From Saccharibacillus qingshengii (GTDB lineage Bacteria; Bacillota; Bacilli; Paenibacillales; Paenibacillaceae), in contig NZ_JAAZWC010000005.1 in NCBI RefSeq assembly GCF_013185195.1, positions 62,001-126,000 of the forward strand: a DNA stretch of 64,000 nt. The letters are read 5' to 3'. The notes beneath the pieces were generated by a model that saw nothing but the letters and a program-made list of their open reading frames with translations, had not been told where the DNA came from and did no database searches. Position numbers and translations under genes: made by a program. This document shows positions 18,176-26,320 of the stretch, in pieces. Numbering within the stretch: position 1 is the stretch's first letter; every line of letters starts with the position of its first letter.

Positions 18176-19246
18176 CTAGGCGTGATCGCTTTCTTGTTCT
18201 TGCGTGTGATCGATAGAGTCGGTCAGTCCGAACTCTTTGGTCAGGAACGACTGTACAATCTTGTCCGCGAAAAAATGCAGCAGAACGGTAGGCCGCCGCC
18301 CTTCCGGATACACGACCCGCTCCCGCTCCAGATCGAGAAAATCGTACAATTCCCACAGCGGCGCATACATACGGCGGTATTCCTCCGCCCGTTCGGGATG
18401 CGTCGGCACACGTTTGCGGATCATCCTGAGTTCGCCGCAGCGTTCGCCGAAGCTTCGCTCGATCGCTTCCAGCTGCTTGCTTCCCATCTGTGCGAGGGTC
18501 CTTGTATAGAAAAAAGCGCCGCAGTCCCGTTTGAACCGGTCTTTGTCCGCTTTTTCCATCTCGAAAAAAGGCAGCGACGTAATCGCCTCCAGATTGTGTT
18601 CTTTGGCTTTGAGCACATGATCGCGGTAATCGAACACATTCTCGAACGTATCGAGTCTCGAAATATATAATTCGTTGTCCCACAATATGAATTCGATATT
18701 CCCGCCCAACTCGACCAGTTCTTCTTTGGCAAAGTCCAGTTCGCCGGAACGGCCGAAAGCGAGTCTTTTGCGGGATGCGCTCTGTTTGGGTTTGCGGTAA
18801 AAAAAGAAATGCAGCCGTTTCCCGTCAAGTTCCGTCTGCACGATCTGAAACTCGGTCTTGGCCGGATCGAGCAGCGGATCGGGGTTCGCCAGCGCGCGCA
18901 GCAGAGCCGTCTTGCGCTCGTACGGCAGTCCGATTTCCTTCTCCAGCTTCAGCCTGGCCAGCCGGTCGCGCTTTTTCACTTCCAGATGGTATTCGCCGAT
19001 CTCGAAACGCCGCGAACCGTCTTCTTCCTTGATTTGCAGACGCCGTACTTCCTGCACGATCTGTCTTTTGAGCCATTCGCCCACTTCTTCCGACAGCGCA
19101 AATTCTTTGGCCCGGTAATAGCGATCCGACTCTTTCTGCTTGCGCAGCAGGAAGAATGCCAGATCGATGCCGCGCAGTTCTTCCGAGGCGGACAGGCAGC
19201 TGAGCCGGGTCAGCGGATGGTTGCGGTCATTGATCCCAAGATTCAT
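18176..19246 (-). CDS. KwaB-like protein (DUF4868)
   Basis: This 356-residue protein has the DUF4868 core: RLHFFFYRK followed by KRLAFGRSGELDFAKEELVE, then IEFILWDNELYISRLDTFENVFDYRD. This is the hallmark region of KwaB, the cytoplasmic effector of the Kiwa anti-phage system, which binds DNA and works with membrane KwaA. N-terminal residues 1-140 are mixed alpha/beta with many charged residues. I chose ATG 19246 because AAAGGAGG lies 6 bp upstream; the longer frame to 19273 has no such site. It leads a likely operon with the membrane protein, the helicase and the coiled-coil gene. Confidence 0.75.
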   Translation of the reverse strand: MNLGINDRNHPLTRLSCLSASEELRGIDLAFFLLRKQKESDRYYRAKEFALSEEVGEWLKRQIVQEVRRLQIKEEDGSRRFEIGEYHLEVKKRDRLARLKLEKEIGLPYERKTALLRALANPDPLLDPAKTEFQIVQTELDGKRLHFFFYRKPKQSASRKRLAFGRSGELDFAKEELVELGGNIEFILWDNELYISRLDTFENVFDYRDHVLKAKEHNLEAITSLPFFEMEKADKDRFKRDCGAFFYTRTLAQMGSKQLEAIERSFGERCGELRMIRKRVPTHPERAEEYRRMYAPLWELYDFLDLERERVVYPEGRRPTVLLHFFADKIVQSFLTKEFGLTDSIDHTQEQESDHA

Positions 19247-19300
19247 GGACAGCCTCCTTTGCGATTTTTCCAACTTACCGTCAGGCTCCTGCTTCTACGC

Positions 19301-19741
19301 TCAAATCCGTTTCCCGTAATACCCCCACAGCGAGAAAAATACAATTAACATAAACAGCAGAGTACTCAGCAGGGTGATAAACGCCGTGGTATCGAGGAAA
19401 CCTGCGATGACCGTAGCGACGGCGATGCCTACAAAAGCGATCGACGTGCCAAGCGCTGCGGCGCTGCGGATAATCGCGCCTTCCCGCTCGTCGTTTTCTT
19501 TAATATACATCTTTTTGAGCGCTTCCTCACTTTTGGAGCTTCGGATGTACTGCACCAAGAAACCGATAATAATCAGCTCCAGACCGAAGAAAATCCCTTG
19601 GTGAAACCCTTTTGTAAAACTGTTCAAGACGGGCAGCTCGAACCGATAAAACATAAATCCCGCGTAGATCAGAGCGATGCCTGCGGCCAGCACCCACAAG
19701 ACGCGAATCCGAATTCGTACTTTCTTCTTGAATGTCTCCAT
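19301..19741 (-). CDS. Four-helix membrane protein (DUF2178-like) paired with XRE regulator
   Basis: This 146-residue protein has membrane segments at about 13-31, 48-64 (FGLELIIIGFLVQYI), 93-113 and 118-138, with a charged stretch SKSEEALKKMYIKENDEREG between the second and third. The 'KxxYIKExDERxxxI' phrase is typical of a family of small membrane proteins that almost always sit next to a YgzD-type XRE regulator, as here (3-bp gap). Role unknown. The pair precedes the KwaB-like gene by 54 bp with no terminator in between. Confidence 0.7.
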   Translation of the reverse strand: METFKKKVRIRIRVLWVLAAGIALIYAGFMFYRFELPVLNSFTKGFHQGIFFGLELIIIGFLVQYIRSSKSEEALKKMYIKENDEREGAIIRSAAALGTSIAFVGIAVATVIAGFLDTTAFITLLSTLLFMLIVFFSLWGYYGKRI

Positions 19742-19744
19742 GTT

Positions 19745-19948
19745 CTATTCCTCCACTTCGCTAAAATCAAACACTTCTTCGATCGTCAATCCGAAATAAC
19801 GGGCGATTTTGTAAGCGAGGACCAGGGAAGCCGTGTACTTGCCCACTTCGAGCGACGTAATGGTCTGGCGGGTTACGCCGACGGCCATGCCCAGTTCCTC
19901 CTGGGAAAGCTTGCGCTGCTTGCGCAGTTCGGGAATTCGGGTTTTCAA
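19745..19948 (-). CDS. XRE-family transcriptional regulator (YgzD type)
   Basis: This 67-residue protein is a single helix-turn-helix: RIPELRKQRKLSQEELGMAV, then GVTRQTITSLEVGKYTASLVLAYKIARYFGLTIEEVF. I start it at TTG 19948 because AAGGAGG lies 6 bp upstream; the longer frame has no site. It is followed by the membrane partner. Three evenly spaced copies of the same heptamer lie upstream and may be its own operator. It could control the whole downstream run to 11.2 kb. Confidence 0.88.
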   Translation of the reverse strand: MKTRIPELRKQRKLSQEELGMAVGVTRQTITSLEVGKYTASLVLAYKIARYFGLTIEEVFDFSEVEE

Positions 19949-19978
19949 TAGGCGCCTCCTTACGAATTGCAATGTTGG

Positions 19979-20031
19979 CTTTGCACGTTAAGCATAGTAT
20001 ACTTTGCAAATAATGTACAGTTAACTTTGCA
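19979..20031 (-). promoter_or_regulatory. Operator-like triple repeat with promoter upstream of the XRE gene
   Basis: The heptamer CTTTGCA occurs at 19979-19985, 20002-20008 and 20025-20031, exactly 23 bp apart start to start. On the minus strand a promoter-like pair, TGTACA and TATGCT with 17 bp between, overlaps the middle copy. Spacing of about two helical turns places all copies on one face of the DNA, as expected for cooperative binding by a small regulator. Confidence 0.55.
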
Positions 20032-20039
20032 AAAATTCA

Positions 20040-20077
20040 AAAAAGAACTGCCGGAATGAGATCCGCAGCTCTTTTTG
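20040..20077 (-). terminator. Terminator after the DUF3592 gene
   Basis: On the minus strand the imperfect stem GAGCTGCGGA / TCCGGCAGTTC is followed by TTTTTTG. It separates the DUF3592 gene from the XRE promoter. The adjacent 20075-20100 is a low-complexity TTTGGG run. Confidence 0.65.
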
Positions 20078-20138
20078 GGTTTGGGTTTGGGTTTTGTGGA
20101 TTTAGGATCTTTTGAGGATCTAGGGTCTTTTCCCGAAT

Positions 20139-20546
20139 TCATATCACAGCCCGGCTCAACACCGCTCCGATCCCCATAAAAACAACCCCGATGCCTATCG
20201 GAACGATCGCCAGCATCACATTCGCGATCGTCTTCAGTTTGAAACCCTGCGGTTCGTCCCGCAGATAATAGACGTTCACCTGCCTGCCGATCTGCCCTGT
20301 TCTCCAGGATGCACCGACTTTGCAGCGGCGCTCCAGCAGACCTTCCGATGTAGCGAAACGCACGATCGGATAATAGACGGTGGATCCGTCCGAGCCTCCG
20401 CTGTGTTCTTCCGCATATCCCGTAATCTCGCCCTGCGTCACTTCGGCGCGCCGCATAAATCCCAGATGGCGCAGCAGCACCCACACGCCGAGACCGGCCG
20501 CAAGAACTCCGACAGTCAGAAACAGCGGTCCAATCCATGAAATCAC
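20139..20546 (-). CDS. DUF3592 membrane protein
   Basis: This 135-residue protein has an N-terminal membrane segment (about 5-25), a soluble beta-rich DUF3592-type middle with YYPIVRFATSEG and GRQVNVYYLRDEPQG (about 58-102), and a C-terminal membrane segment (LAIVPIGIGVVFMGIGAVL). The pattern 'YPxVxF...G..V.VYYdP' defines the family, whose role is unknown. The ATG is preceded by AAGGAGGAATTTGCGTG. Confidence 0.75.
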   Translation of the reverse strand: MISWIGPLFLTVGVLAAGLGVWVLLRHLGFMRRAEVTQGEITGYAEEHSGGSDGSTVYYPIVRFATSEGLLERRCKVGASWRTGQIGRQVNVYYLRDEPQGFKLKTIANVMLAIVPIGIGVVFMGIGAVLSRAVI

Positions 20547-20604
20547 GCAAATTCCTCCTTATTTTTCGATTCTGACCCTGAACTGGGCCGAAGATCATCC
20601 GCCG

Positions 20605-20832
20605 CTACAGCTGGATCAACCCGTTCACCAGCAGCACCAAGCCAAACAGCGCGCACAGTACGCCGCCGAACGTTTTTACTCCGCTGCGGTGCCGGTCGTA
20701 TTTCTTCGGCCAGATCACATAAATGCCGAAAGCGAGCAGCAGAATGCCCATACCGAGACTGAAAAAGTGCAGCGTTCCGGCCAAAGCTTCCGCTCCCTGC
20801 CGAACCGCTTCGTCACGTGGAGACGATTCCAT
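20605..20832 (-). CDS. Small two-helix membrane protein
   Basis: This 75-residue protein has two hydrophobic segments (FFSLGMGILLLAFGIYVIW and GGVLCALFGLVLLVNGLI) separated by a basic loop PKKYDRHRSG. Its ATG follows AAGGAGG and lies 20 bp inside the end of the response-regulator gene, so it is probably co-translated with that operon. No family recognised. Confidence 0.6.
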   Translation of the reverse strand: MESSPRDEAVRQGAEALAGTLHFFSLGMGILLLAFGIYVIWPKKYDRHRSGVKTFGGVLCALFGLVLLVNGLIQL

Positions 20833-22399
20833 GTGTAGGTCCTCCTTGGTCTTGGTTTTCTTTGTAATCGCTTGGGCTGCAGCCCGTATACTCCTTGAAC
20901 ACTTTGGAAAAATAATGCGGATCGCCGAATCCCAGCGCTTCGGCTACGTGCTTCACTTTCACTTCCGGGCCCGAGACAAGCAGGCGGCGCGCTTCGTCGA
21001 TCTTCAGCTCCATATAGCGGTGGACAAAAGTACTGCCGGTATACCGTTTAACAAGGCGGCTGATGTACGAAGGACTGACATGAAACTGCTGCGCCGCTTC
21101 CGTGATCGACAGCTGCGCATACAGATTCTGCCGCAGATAGCGGTCGAGCTGCCCGAACAGCTCTTCCCCGCCGCGTCTGCTCGGCTCCTGCAGCTGATCG
21201 AAACGGCGTGCGCACCAAGCCTGCAGCGCCTCGGCAAAAGCTTCGCGGGTGCCTGCCGCAAACAACCCCCGGATCTCTTCGTCCCCGCATCCGGCTTCTC
21301 CCGGTTCTGCATCCGTACGGCCCGCTTCTGCGAACCCGTCCGCCAGCAGGCGCACGAACCGCTCAAGCCCGGCAAGCCGGGAAGAATCGCTTGTCCAGGA
21401 AGGCAGACTTTGGCGGAGCAGCAGCAGGAAGCGCTCTTTGCTGCGCTGCGCGATCAGTTCTGCCAGCTGCGCCTGCACCGCAAGTCTGGAAGCTTCGCCG
21501 CCCGGCGGGAGATCGCTGTCCGGATCGCCCGTTCCCGGCGTTACCAGCTGCCCGCTCAGCGTCAGCCGTTCGCGAAGCATGCGATTCAGGCTGCCGTACA
21601 CGGCCGAGAGCGTCCGCAGTCCCACCGGCTCGAAAGCCTCCAGCACCGCGGCCGGAAGCCCGGCCGCTTGCAGCGCCTCCCGGACACGTTCCGCCAACAG
21701 TTCTTCCGGAACTTTCGCAGATCCCGGCACTTCCGGCTGTTCGGATTCAAGTTCCCGCTCCGGCCGGATCATATCCGCCAGCACCAGAAATTGTCCTTCG
21801 CGAAGCGCTGGAAGTACGATCGTCCGCTTCGCACCGCTCAATCCGAGCAGCGCTTCGGCGGCTCCTTCCACGCTCCATCGGTGTGTGAAGCCTCCCGCAA
21901 ACGGTCTGCGCTGCACCAGCAGCAGTTGGTGTTCGCCGGCGATCCTGCCGGCATCCGGAGGCATATCCGCCAAAAATTCCGGCGATACCGCTCCTTCGAG
22001 CAGTTTGCGGTCGCTGCGCCGCTGCTCTTCGAGCTGCAGCAGCACACGCCGCAGCACATCCGTCACCTGCTGCTGATCCACCGGTTTAAGCAGATAATCG
22101 AACGCCTGCAGATTCAGTGCGCGCCGCGCATATTCGAAGTCGCTGTACCCGCTGATGAGCACCGTCTGCAGCCGCGGATTGAGCCGTTTGGCCTGTTCGA
22201 TCAGACCGAGACCGTCAAGCTTCGGCATCCGGATATCCGTCAGCAGAATATCCGCGTGGCTCTGTTGAAGCTGCCGCAGCGCATCCAGGCCGTTCGAAGC
22301 CGTAGCCGTCACTTCGATCGGCAGACCGGCGGCCTGAACCAGCATCCGGATATTGCGCAGAATCGGCTTGCTGTCTTCCGCAATCAGGGCCTTATACAT
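20813..22399 (-). CDS. YesN-type response regulator with AraC DNA-binding domain
   Basis: This 528-residue protein has a receiver domain at 1-125 (AEDSKPILRNI, phospho-Asp in ILLTDIRMPKLDG, LISGYSDFEYA, LLKPVD). A long poorly conserved middle (about 130-420) follows, then a C-terminal AraC domain with two helix-turn-helix units (SITEAAQQFHVSPSYISRLV and VKHVAEALGFGDPHYFSKVF). Such regulators control adjacent sugar ABC transporters. It lies 18 bp after the sensor kinase, with AAGGAGGAG before the ATG. The probable target is the divergent solute-binding protein operon at 24.97 kb. Confidence 0.93.
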   Translation of the reverse strand: MYKALIAEDSKPILRNIRMLVQAAGLPIEVTATASNGLDALRQLQQSHADILLTDIRMPKLDGLGLIEQAKRLNPRLQTVLISGYSDFEYARRALNLQAFDYLLKPVDQQQVTDVLRRVLLQLEEQRRSDRKLLEGAVSPEFLADMPPDAGRIAGEHQLLLVQRRPFAGGFTHRWSVEGAAEALLGLSGAKRTIVLPALREGQFLVLADMIRPERELESEQPEVPGSAKVPEELLAERVREALQAAGLPAAVLEAFEPVGLRTLSAVYGSLNRMLRERLTLSGQLVTPGTGDPDSDLPPGGEASRLAVQAQLAELIAQRSKERFLLLLRQSLPSWTSDSSRLAGLERFVRLLADGFAEAGRTDAEPGEAGCGDEEIRGLFAAGTREAFAEALQAWCARRFDQLQEPSRRGGEELFGQLDRYLRQNLYAQLSITEAAQQFHVSPSYISRLVKRYTGSTFVHRYMELKIDEARRLLVSGPEVKVKHVAEALGFGDPHYFSKVFKEYTGCSPSDYKENQDQGGPTHGIVST

Positions 22400-22417
22400 G
22401 CCGTCTCCTCCTTGCCG

Positions 22418-24247
22418 CTAATAAAAGTCTTCCGTCAGCGAAGCAATGATCTGTATCGCCGCTCCCCCTCCGTCGTCCGAATGGTTGTACATATTGAAGA
22501 ACAGCCGGTTTTTGTACATCAGCTGCATCCGGCGTACCGTGTTCACGATGCCCATGCCGCCGATCCCCGTCTCCCCGTAAGCGGATTCCGAATTGCCGGG
22601 TCCGGCACCGGCCTGCTTGGGCAGTCCGTTTTCTTGATTTCCCCAATTTTCCGTCTCCCGGATCTTCCCGAGCACCTGCCGGATCGTCTCGTCGTCGAAT
22701 CCGTCGCCGTTGTCTCGGATCTCCAGCGCCCACAGCCCGTTGTACAGCTTGACCCGGATCCTGATCCGCCAAGGCGTATCCGCTTCCTTGAACGCATGTT
22801 CGATACAATTCTCCACAAAAGGCTGGATCACGAGACGCGGCAGACGGATATCGTCGAACGCTTTGTCCCCGTCAAGGCTCCATTCCAGATCGTCTTCGTA
22901 ATTGTGGCGCAGCAGCGCCAGATAGTGACCCGCATGCTCCAGTTCCTGGGTCAAGCTGACATGCTGATACGGCGAAGACACGATGTAGCGCAGACTGTCC
23001 GACAGATGCTTGCACATGTCCGAGACGACTTCGTTCTTGCCCTCCTGCGCGGCGATACTGATCAGATACAGCGTATTATGAATAAAATGTGGCGCAATCT
23101 GGGCCTGGAGCGCCGAGTTGCGTGCTGCCGCTTCCTCGTGTACGGCCAGCTTTTCCCGCTCGATCGAGATCTGCAGCCGGTTCAACAGACCCTGGAACGA
23201 TTCGCTCAGCATCAGCAGTTCGTTGTTCGAAGACGGCGTCACCACCCGCGTATCCATATTGCTGTAATTGATCCGCAGGATCTGATTGCGCAATTTACGG
23301 ATCGGCAGCAGAAAGTTCCGGGCAGAGAAATACATGTATGCGGCCGAAAAAAGAAACAGCGACGCGATCAGCAGCATCGAGATCGTGGTCACGGAATTGA
23401 CCGGCCCCAGCACCACCCGCTTCGGCGTTACGGTGTAGGTGGTCCAGCCGGTCTCGCCCGACTGCGAGAACGCGATATAATCGCCGTTCGTATCCAGGTA
23501 GACTCCGCTGGATTCCCCGCCCGGCGGGATCAGCGCGGACAGATCTTCCCCGGCCTGCTCGTCGGATGTGTAGATCCGTTTCCGGTCGGCATCCAGCACG
23601 ATCACATCGCTGCCCGAAGTGCCGGCCGCCGCCGAACGGCGCAGCATTTCCTGCCGAAGCTGAATCGCCATGTATCCGAAGACTTTGCCGTTCTGGTTCA
23701 GAATCGCCCGGACAAAAAAGACGCGGGTCGGACTCTGGCGATACAGCGCGTAACCGTTTTCATCCCAGCTCGCGTAGCGGCCGCTTTCTTCGAGAAAAGG
23801 CAGCAGCGACGAAGGATTGCCCGGCGCGCCGATAAAAGTGGTCAGCAGGCTGCCGCGCAGATCGTACAGCGCCACGTCTTCGATATTCATACTCGGGCCG
23901 ATCGCCTGAAACATGATCTCCCTCAATTTGCGGCTGCGCGCCAATCCTTCCACCGTCAGACGCGAATCGCTGCCCGAAGGCATGAGCGTAAAGATCTCCT
24001 GGCTGGACAGGATCCGCTGCGACAGCTGGTTCTGCCCGTCCACATACAGATTCAGCTGATCGCCGATCTTGGCGGCATTCAAGCTCATCTCTTTCTCTGT
24101 CGTTGCCCGCAGCGGGCGGACCACAACCTGGTTGACATATACGCCGAAGCTGCCCATCACGATCATCAGGAGCACGGCGAAAGCCAGCAGAAACTTGGTC
24201 TGGAGACTGGCCTGTCCGCCGCCGATTTTGATTTTTTGCAAAAGCAC
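22418..24247 (-). CDS. YesM-type sensor histidine kinase
   Basis: This ~609-residue membrane kinase has a first membrane segment (LLAFAVLLMIVMGSFGVYV), an extracellular Cache-like sensor (about 40-290), a second segment (ISMLLIASLFLFSAAYMYF) and HAMP. The phospho-acceptor helix AQIAPHFIHNTLYLI holds the His, and the ATPase domain has VENCIEHAF, IRDNGDGF and GIGGMGIVNTV. It phosphorylates the adjacent YesN-type regulator in response to an external ligand, probably a sugar. I prefer GTG 24247 because GGGAGG precedes it by 7 bp; the frame extends to ATG 24262, which contains that site. Confidence 0.92.
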   Translation of the reverse strand: MLLQKIKIGGGQASLQTKFLLAFAVLLMIVMGSFGVYVNQVVVRPLRATTEKEMSLNAAKIGDQLNLYVDGQNQLSQRILSSQEIFTLMPSGSDSRLTVEGLARSRKLREIMFQAIGPSMNIEDVALYDLRGSLLTTFIGAPGNPSSLLPFLEESGRYASWDENGYALYRQSPTRVFFVRAILNQNGKVFGYMAIQLRQEMLRRSAAAGTSGSDVIVLDADRKRIYTSDEQAGEDLSALIPPGGESSGVYLDTNGDYIAFSQSGETGWTTYTVTPKRVVLGPVNSVTTISMLLIASLFLFSAAYMYFSARNFLLPIRKLRNQILRINYSNMDTRVVTPSSNNELLMLSESFQGLLNRLQISIEREKLAVHEEAAARNSALQAQIAPHFIHNTLYLISIAAQEGKNEVVSDMCKHLSDSLRYIVSSPYQHVSLTQELEHAGHYLALLRHNYEDDLEWSLDGDKAFDDIRLPRLVIQPFVENCIEHAFKEADTPWRIRIRVKLYNGLWALEIRDNGDGFDDETIRQVLGKIRETENWGNQENGLPKQAGAGPGNSESAYGETGIGGMGIVNTVRRMQLMYKNRLFFNMYNHSDDGGGAAIQIIASLTEDFY

Positions 24248-24972
24248 CGCGGAACCTCCCATGCCGTGTTGATGATCATACTGTACAATACAAACCCGGA
24301 AATGGACAAGGAGGTTGAGGCGCGGGACGCGCCGTTTTCTCGGGCGAAGTCCCGCTGCGGCGTAATAACGGCGTGACGGCCTTTATTTGGACACGTGGGC
24401 AGTGTACGGCGAAAATAACTGTATGAGAACAGTTAAATGCGCCCAAAGAGCATGAAATGAGCGTTTTTCGGCAAAATAAGAGTCGGGGTGCCGTTATTCG
24501 TCGGATGACGGGTAAAAGGCGGGCATTAACGGTCCGGAGGCCGTTATTGAGTGAGGGATGAGTGAGGAACAACACGGGTAAAGAGCTTGGGGGAGTTTGG
24601 AGGGCTTGGGGGAAATTGAAAGGTTTGAAAGGATTAAGAGCTTGAAGGGCTTAAAAAGATTAAGAGCACGAAGAGCAAGCTTTCCAGGTTCAAAAGGTCG
24701 AGGAGGACTCCTCTTGCACCTTTTGCACTTCGCTTGCTCTTCGTTGGGCGCTGGAAAGACTGGGCGCCCGAAAGACTGAAGAACGGATGGTCCATCCGCT
24801 TCTTGGTCTTTCGGGCTGGGTTCAGGATATTACACCCAAAGAGTAAAGCCCAGCCATGTACCGCGTCCCTCCCGCCCTCTATAATTCATATTTGTAAGCG
24901 GATTCAGTGGTGGATCGCAAAGTCTCACTCGGCGGCAGGAAGAAGATCGATCATTCACAAGGGGGCGATAAC
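24248..24972. other. 725-bp divergent intergenic region with repeats and hairpins
   Basis: No convincing gene. About 24360-24550 carries several copies of CCGTTATT or its complement AATAACGG. 24565-24680 is a purine-rich quasi-repeat of GAAGGGCTTAAAAAGATTAAG type. CGAAGAGCAAGC (24669-24680) is repeated inverted at 24732-24743, and CTTTCCAG pairs with CTGGAAAG. A long imperfect hairpin at about 24768-24818 has arms around ACGGATGG/CCATCCG flanked by GAAAGAC/GTCTTTC. TATAAT at 24880-24885 is a possible -10 box for the following transporter operon; the -35 is poor. Confidence 0.5.
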
Positions 24973-26304
24973 ATGAATCAAAAAACAAAAAAAATCGCGG
25001 CGGGACTGCTCGGAGGACTGATGGCGGTATCGCTGGCGGCATGCGGCGGAGGCAACGCTTCAACGGGCGGTTCGACGGCGGCCGGAGGCAGCGGAAGCTC
25101 AAGCAGCAGCGGCGGAAGCGGCACCACGATCGAGCTGGCTATTTCCAAAAGCTCGCAGGATTCGGCGTTCGTGCAGCAGGATCTGCTTGATGCTTTTGAG
25201 AAAGAAACGGGCATCAAAGTCAATCTCCAGCTGCTGCCGGCCGAGCAGACGGCGACGGTCCTTCAGACGAAACTCGCGGTCGACGAGACGCCGGATATCG
25301 TGCAGTATAACCTGGCCAGTGCGACCACCGATCTGAATCTGGAGCGCAATTTCGAGATTCTGGACGATCAACCCTGGGTCAGCCGCCTGGAGAACAAGGA
25401 AGTGCTGTCCGCCTACGGGCATGTCTACAGCTTCCATGTCAGCCAGGACACGGGCATGCAGGGCGTCGTATACAACAAAGAAATTTTCGAAGAACTGGGC
25501 TTGAGCGTGCCGACGAACTTCGAAGAGTTCCTCGCCGTCTGCGAGAAGATCAAAGCCGCGGGCATCACGCCGGTCTTCATGCCGTACAAAGACAACTGGG
25601 CCGCCAACGTCTGGCCGGCTGCCGCTTTTGCCGACTATGCGGACAAAAATGACCCGACCCTGTTCGAAGAAATCAACTCGGGCAAGAAAAAATGGGCCGA
25701 TGTCCCGGCGTTCGCGGATATTTTGCAGCAGCAGTACGAAGTGTACGAAAAAGGCTATACCAACGGCGATGTACTGAGCGACAGCTACGATATGGCCGTA
25801 GGCAAATTCCTGGGCAAAGAAGTGGCCCTGATGTTCATGGGCGACTGGCTGATCCAGAATGTCGCCGAGAATGATCCGGAGATGAAGCTCGGTTTGTTCC
25901 CGATTCCCTACACGGCGGACGCCAAGCTCGGAGCGAGTCCGCTGGGCGGTCAGCTGTTTATTCCGAAAAAAGCCAAACACCTGAATGAAGCGAAGAAGTT
26001 CCTCGACTACGTAGTCCGCAAAGACGTGGCGCAGGCAATCGTCGACAAACAAAAATACGTCTCGATCTTCAGCGATGTGACGACTCCGGAACTGCCGGAA
26101 TATAAACAGGAGATCGTCGACAATTATATTACGCCGAAGAAAACGATCCTGACCGTAGACGCCCACATGCTGGTCGACCGCAGCGAGCTCTACCGGCTGC
26201 TTCAGGATCAATTCGCCGGCGCCATCGACGCCCAGGGCGTATTGACCGCCTGGGACGAGAAGTTCGCCCAGCTGATGAAAGACAAAGAAATCGCAGGATT
26301 CTGA
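24973..26304 (+). CDS. Sugar ABC transporter substrate-binding lipoprotein
   Basis: This 443-residue family 1 extracellular solute-binding protein begins with a lipoprotein signal (KKIAAGLLGGLMAVSLAAC), followed by a Gly/Ser-rich tether (about 22-52). The mature part has FEKETGIKVNLQLLPAEQ, LAVDETPDIVQYN, AFADYA and VALMFMGDWLIQN, all typical of the fold. It captures an oligosaccharide for the two downstream permeases. I start at ATG 24973 after AAGGGGGC rather than at the GTG 66 bp upstream, so the signal peptide is N-terminal. No ATPase is encoded here; a shared MsmX-type ATPase is usual in this group. Confidence 0.92.
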   Translation: MNQKTKKIAAGLLGGLMAVSLAACGGGNASTGGSTAAGGSGSSSSSGGSGTTIELAISKSSQDSAFVQQDLLDAFEKETGIKVNLQLLPAEQTATVLQTKLAVDETPDIVQYNLASATTDLNLERNFEILDDQPWVSRLENKEVLSAYGHVYSFHVSQDTGMQGVVYNKEIFEELGLSVPTNFEEFLAVCEKIKAAGITPVFMPYKDNWAANVWPAAAFADYADKNDPTLFEEINSGKKKWADVPAFADILQQQYEVYEKGYTNGDVLSDSYDMAVGKFLGKEVALMFMGDWLIQNVAENDPEMKLGLFPIPYTADAKLGASPLGGQLFIPKKAKHLNEAKKFLDYVVRKDVAQAIVDKQKYVSIFSDVTTPELPEYKQEIVDNYITPKKTILTVDAHMLVDRSELYRLLQDQFAGAIDAQGVLTAWDEKFAQLMKDKEIAGF

Positions 26305-26320
26305 TCCGGAGTGTGACACG

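Noticed and set aside
20075-20100. TTTGGG repeats suggesting a telomere-like or origin sequence
   Set aside because: Only three units in a short intergenic spacer beside a terminator; no other origin features.
20723-24376. A 1217-residue plus-strand open frame
   Set aside because: It is the antisense shadow of the response regulator and kinase genes, which have clear domains and ribosome binding sites; high GC keeps the opposite frame open.
24597-24976. Short plus-strand frames in the 24.2-24.9 kb gap
   Set aside because: No ribosome sites, low complexity and overlapping hairpins; no recognisable protein.
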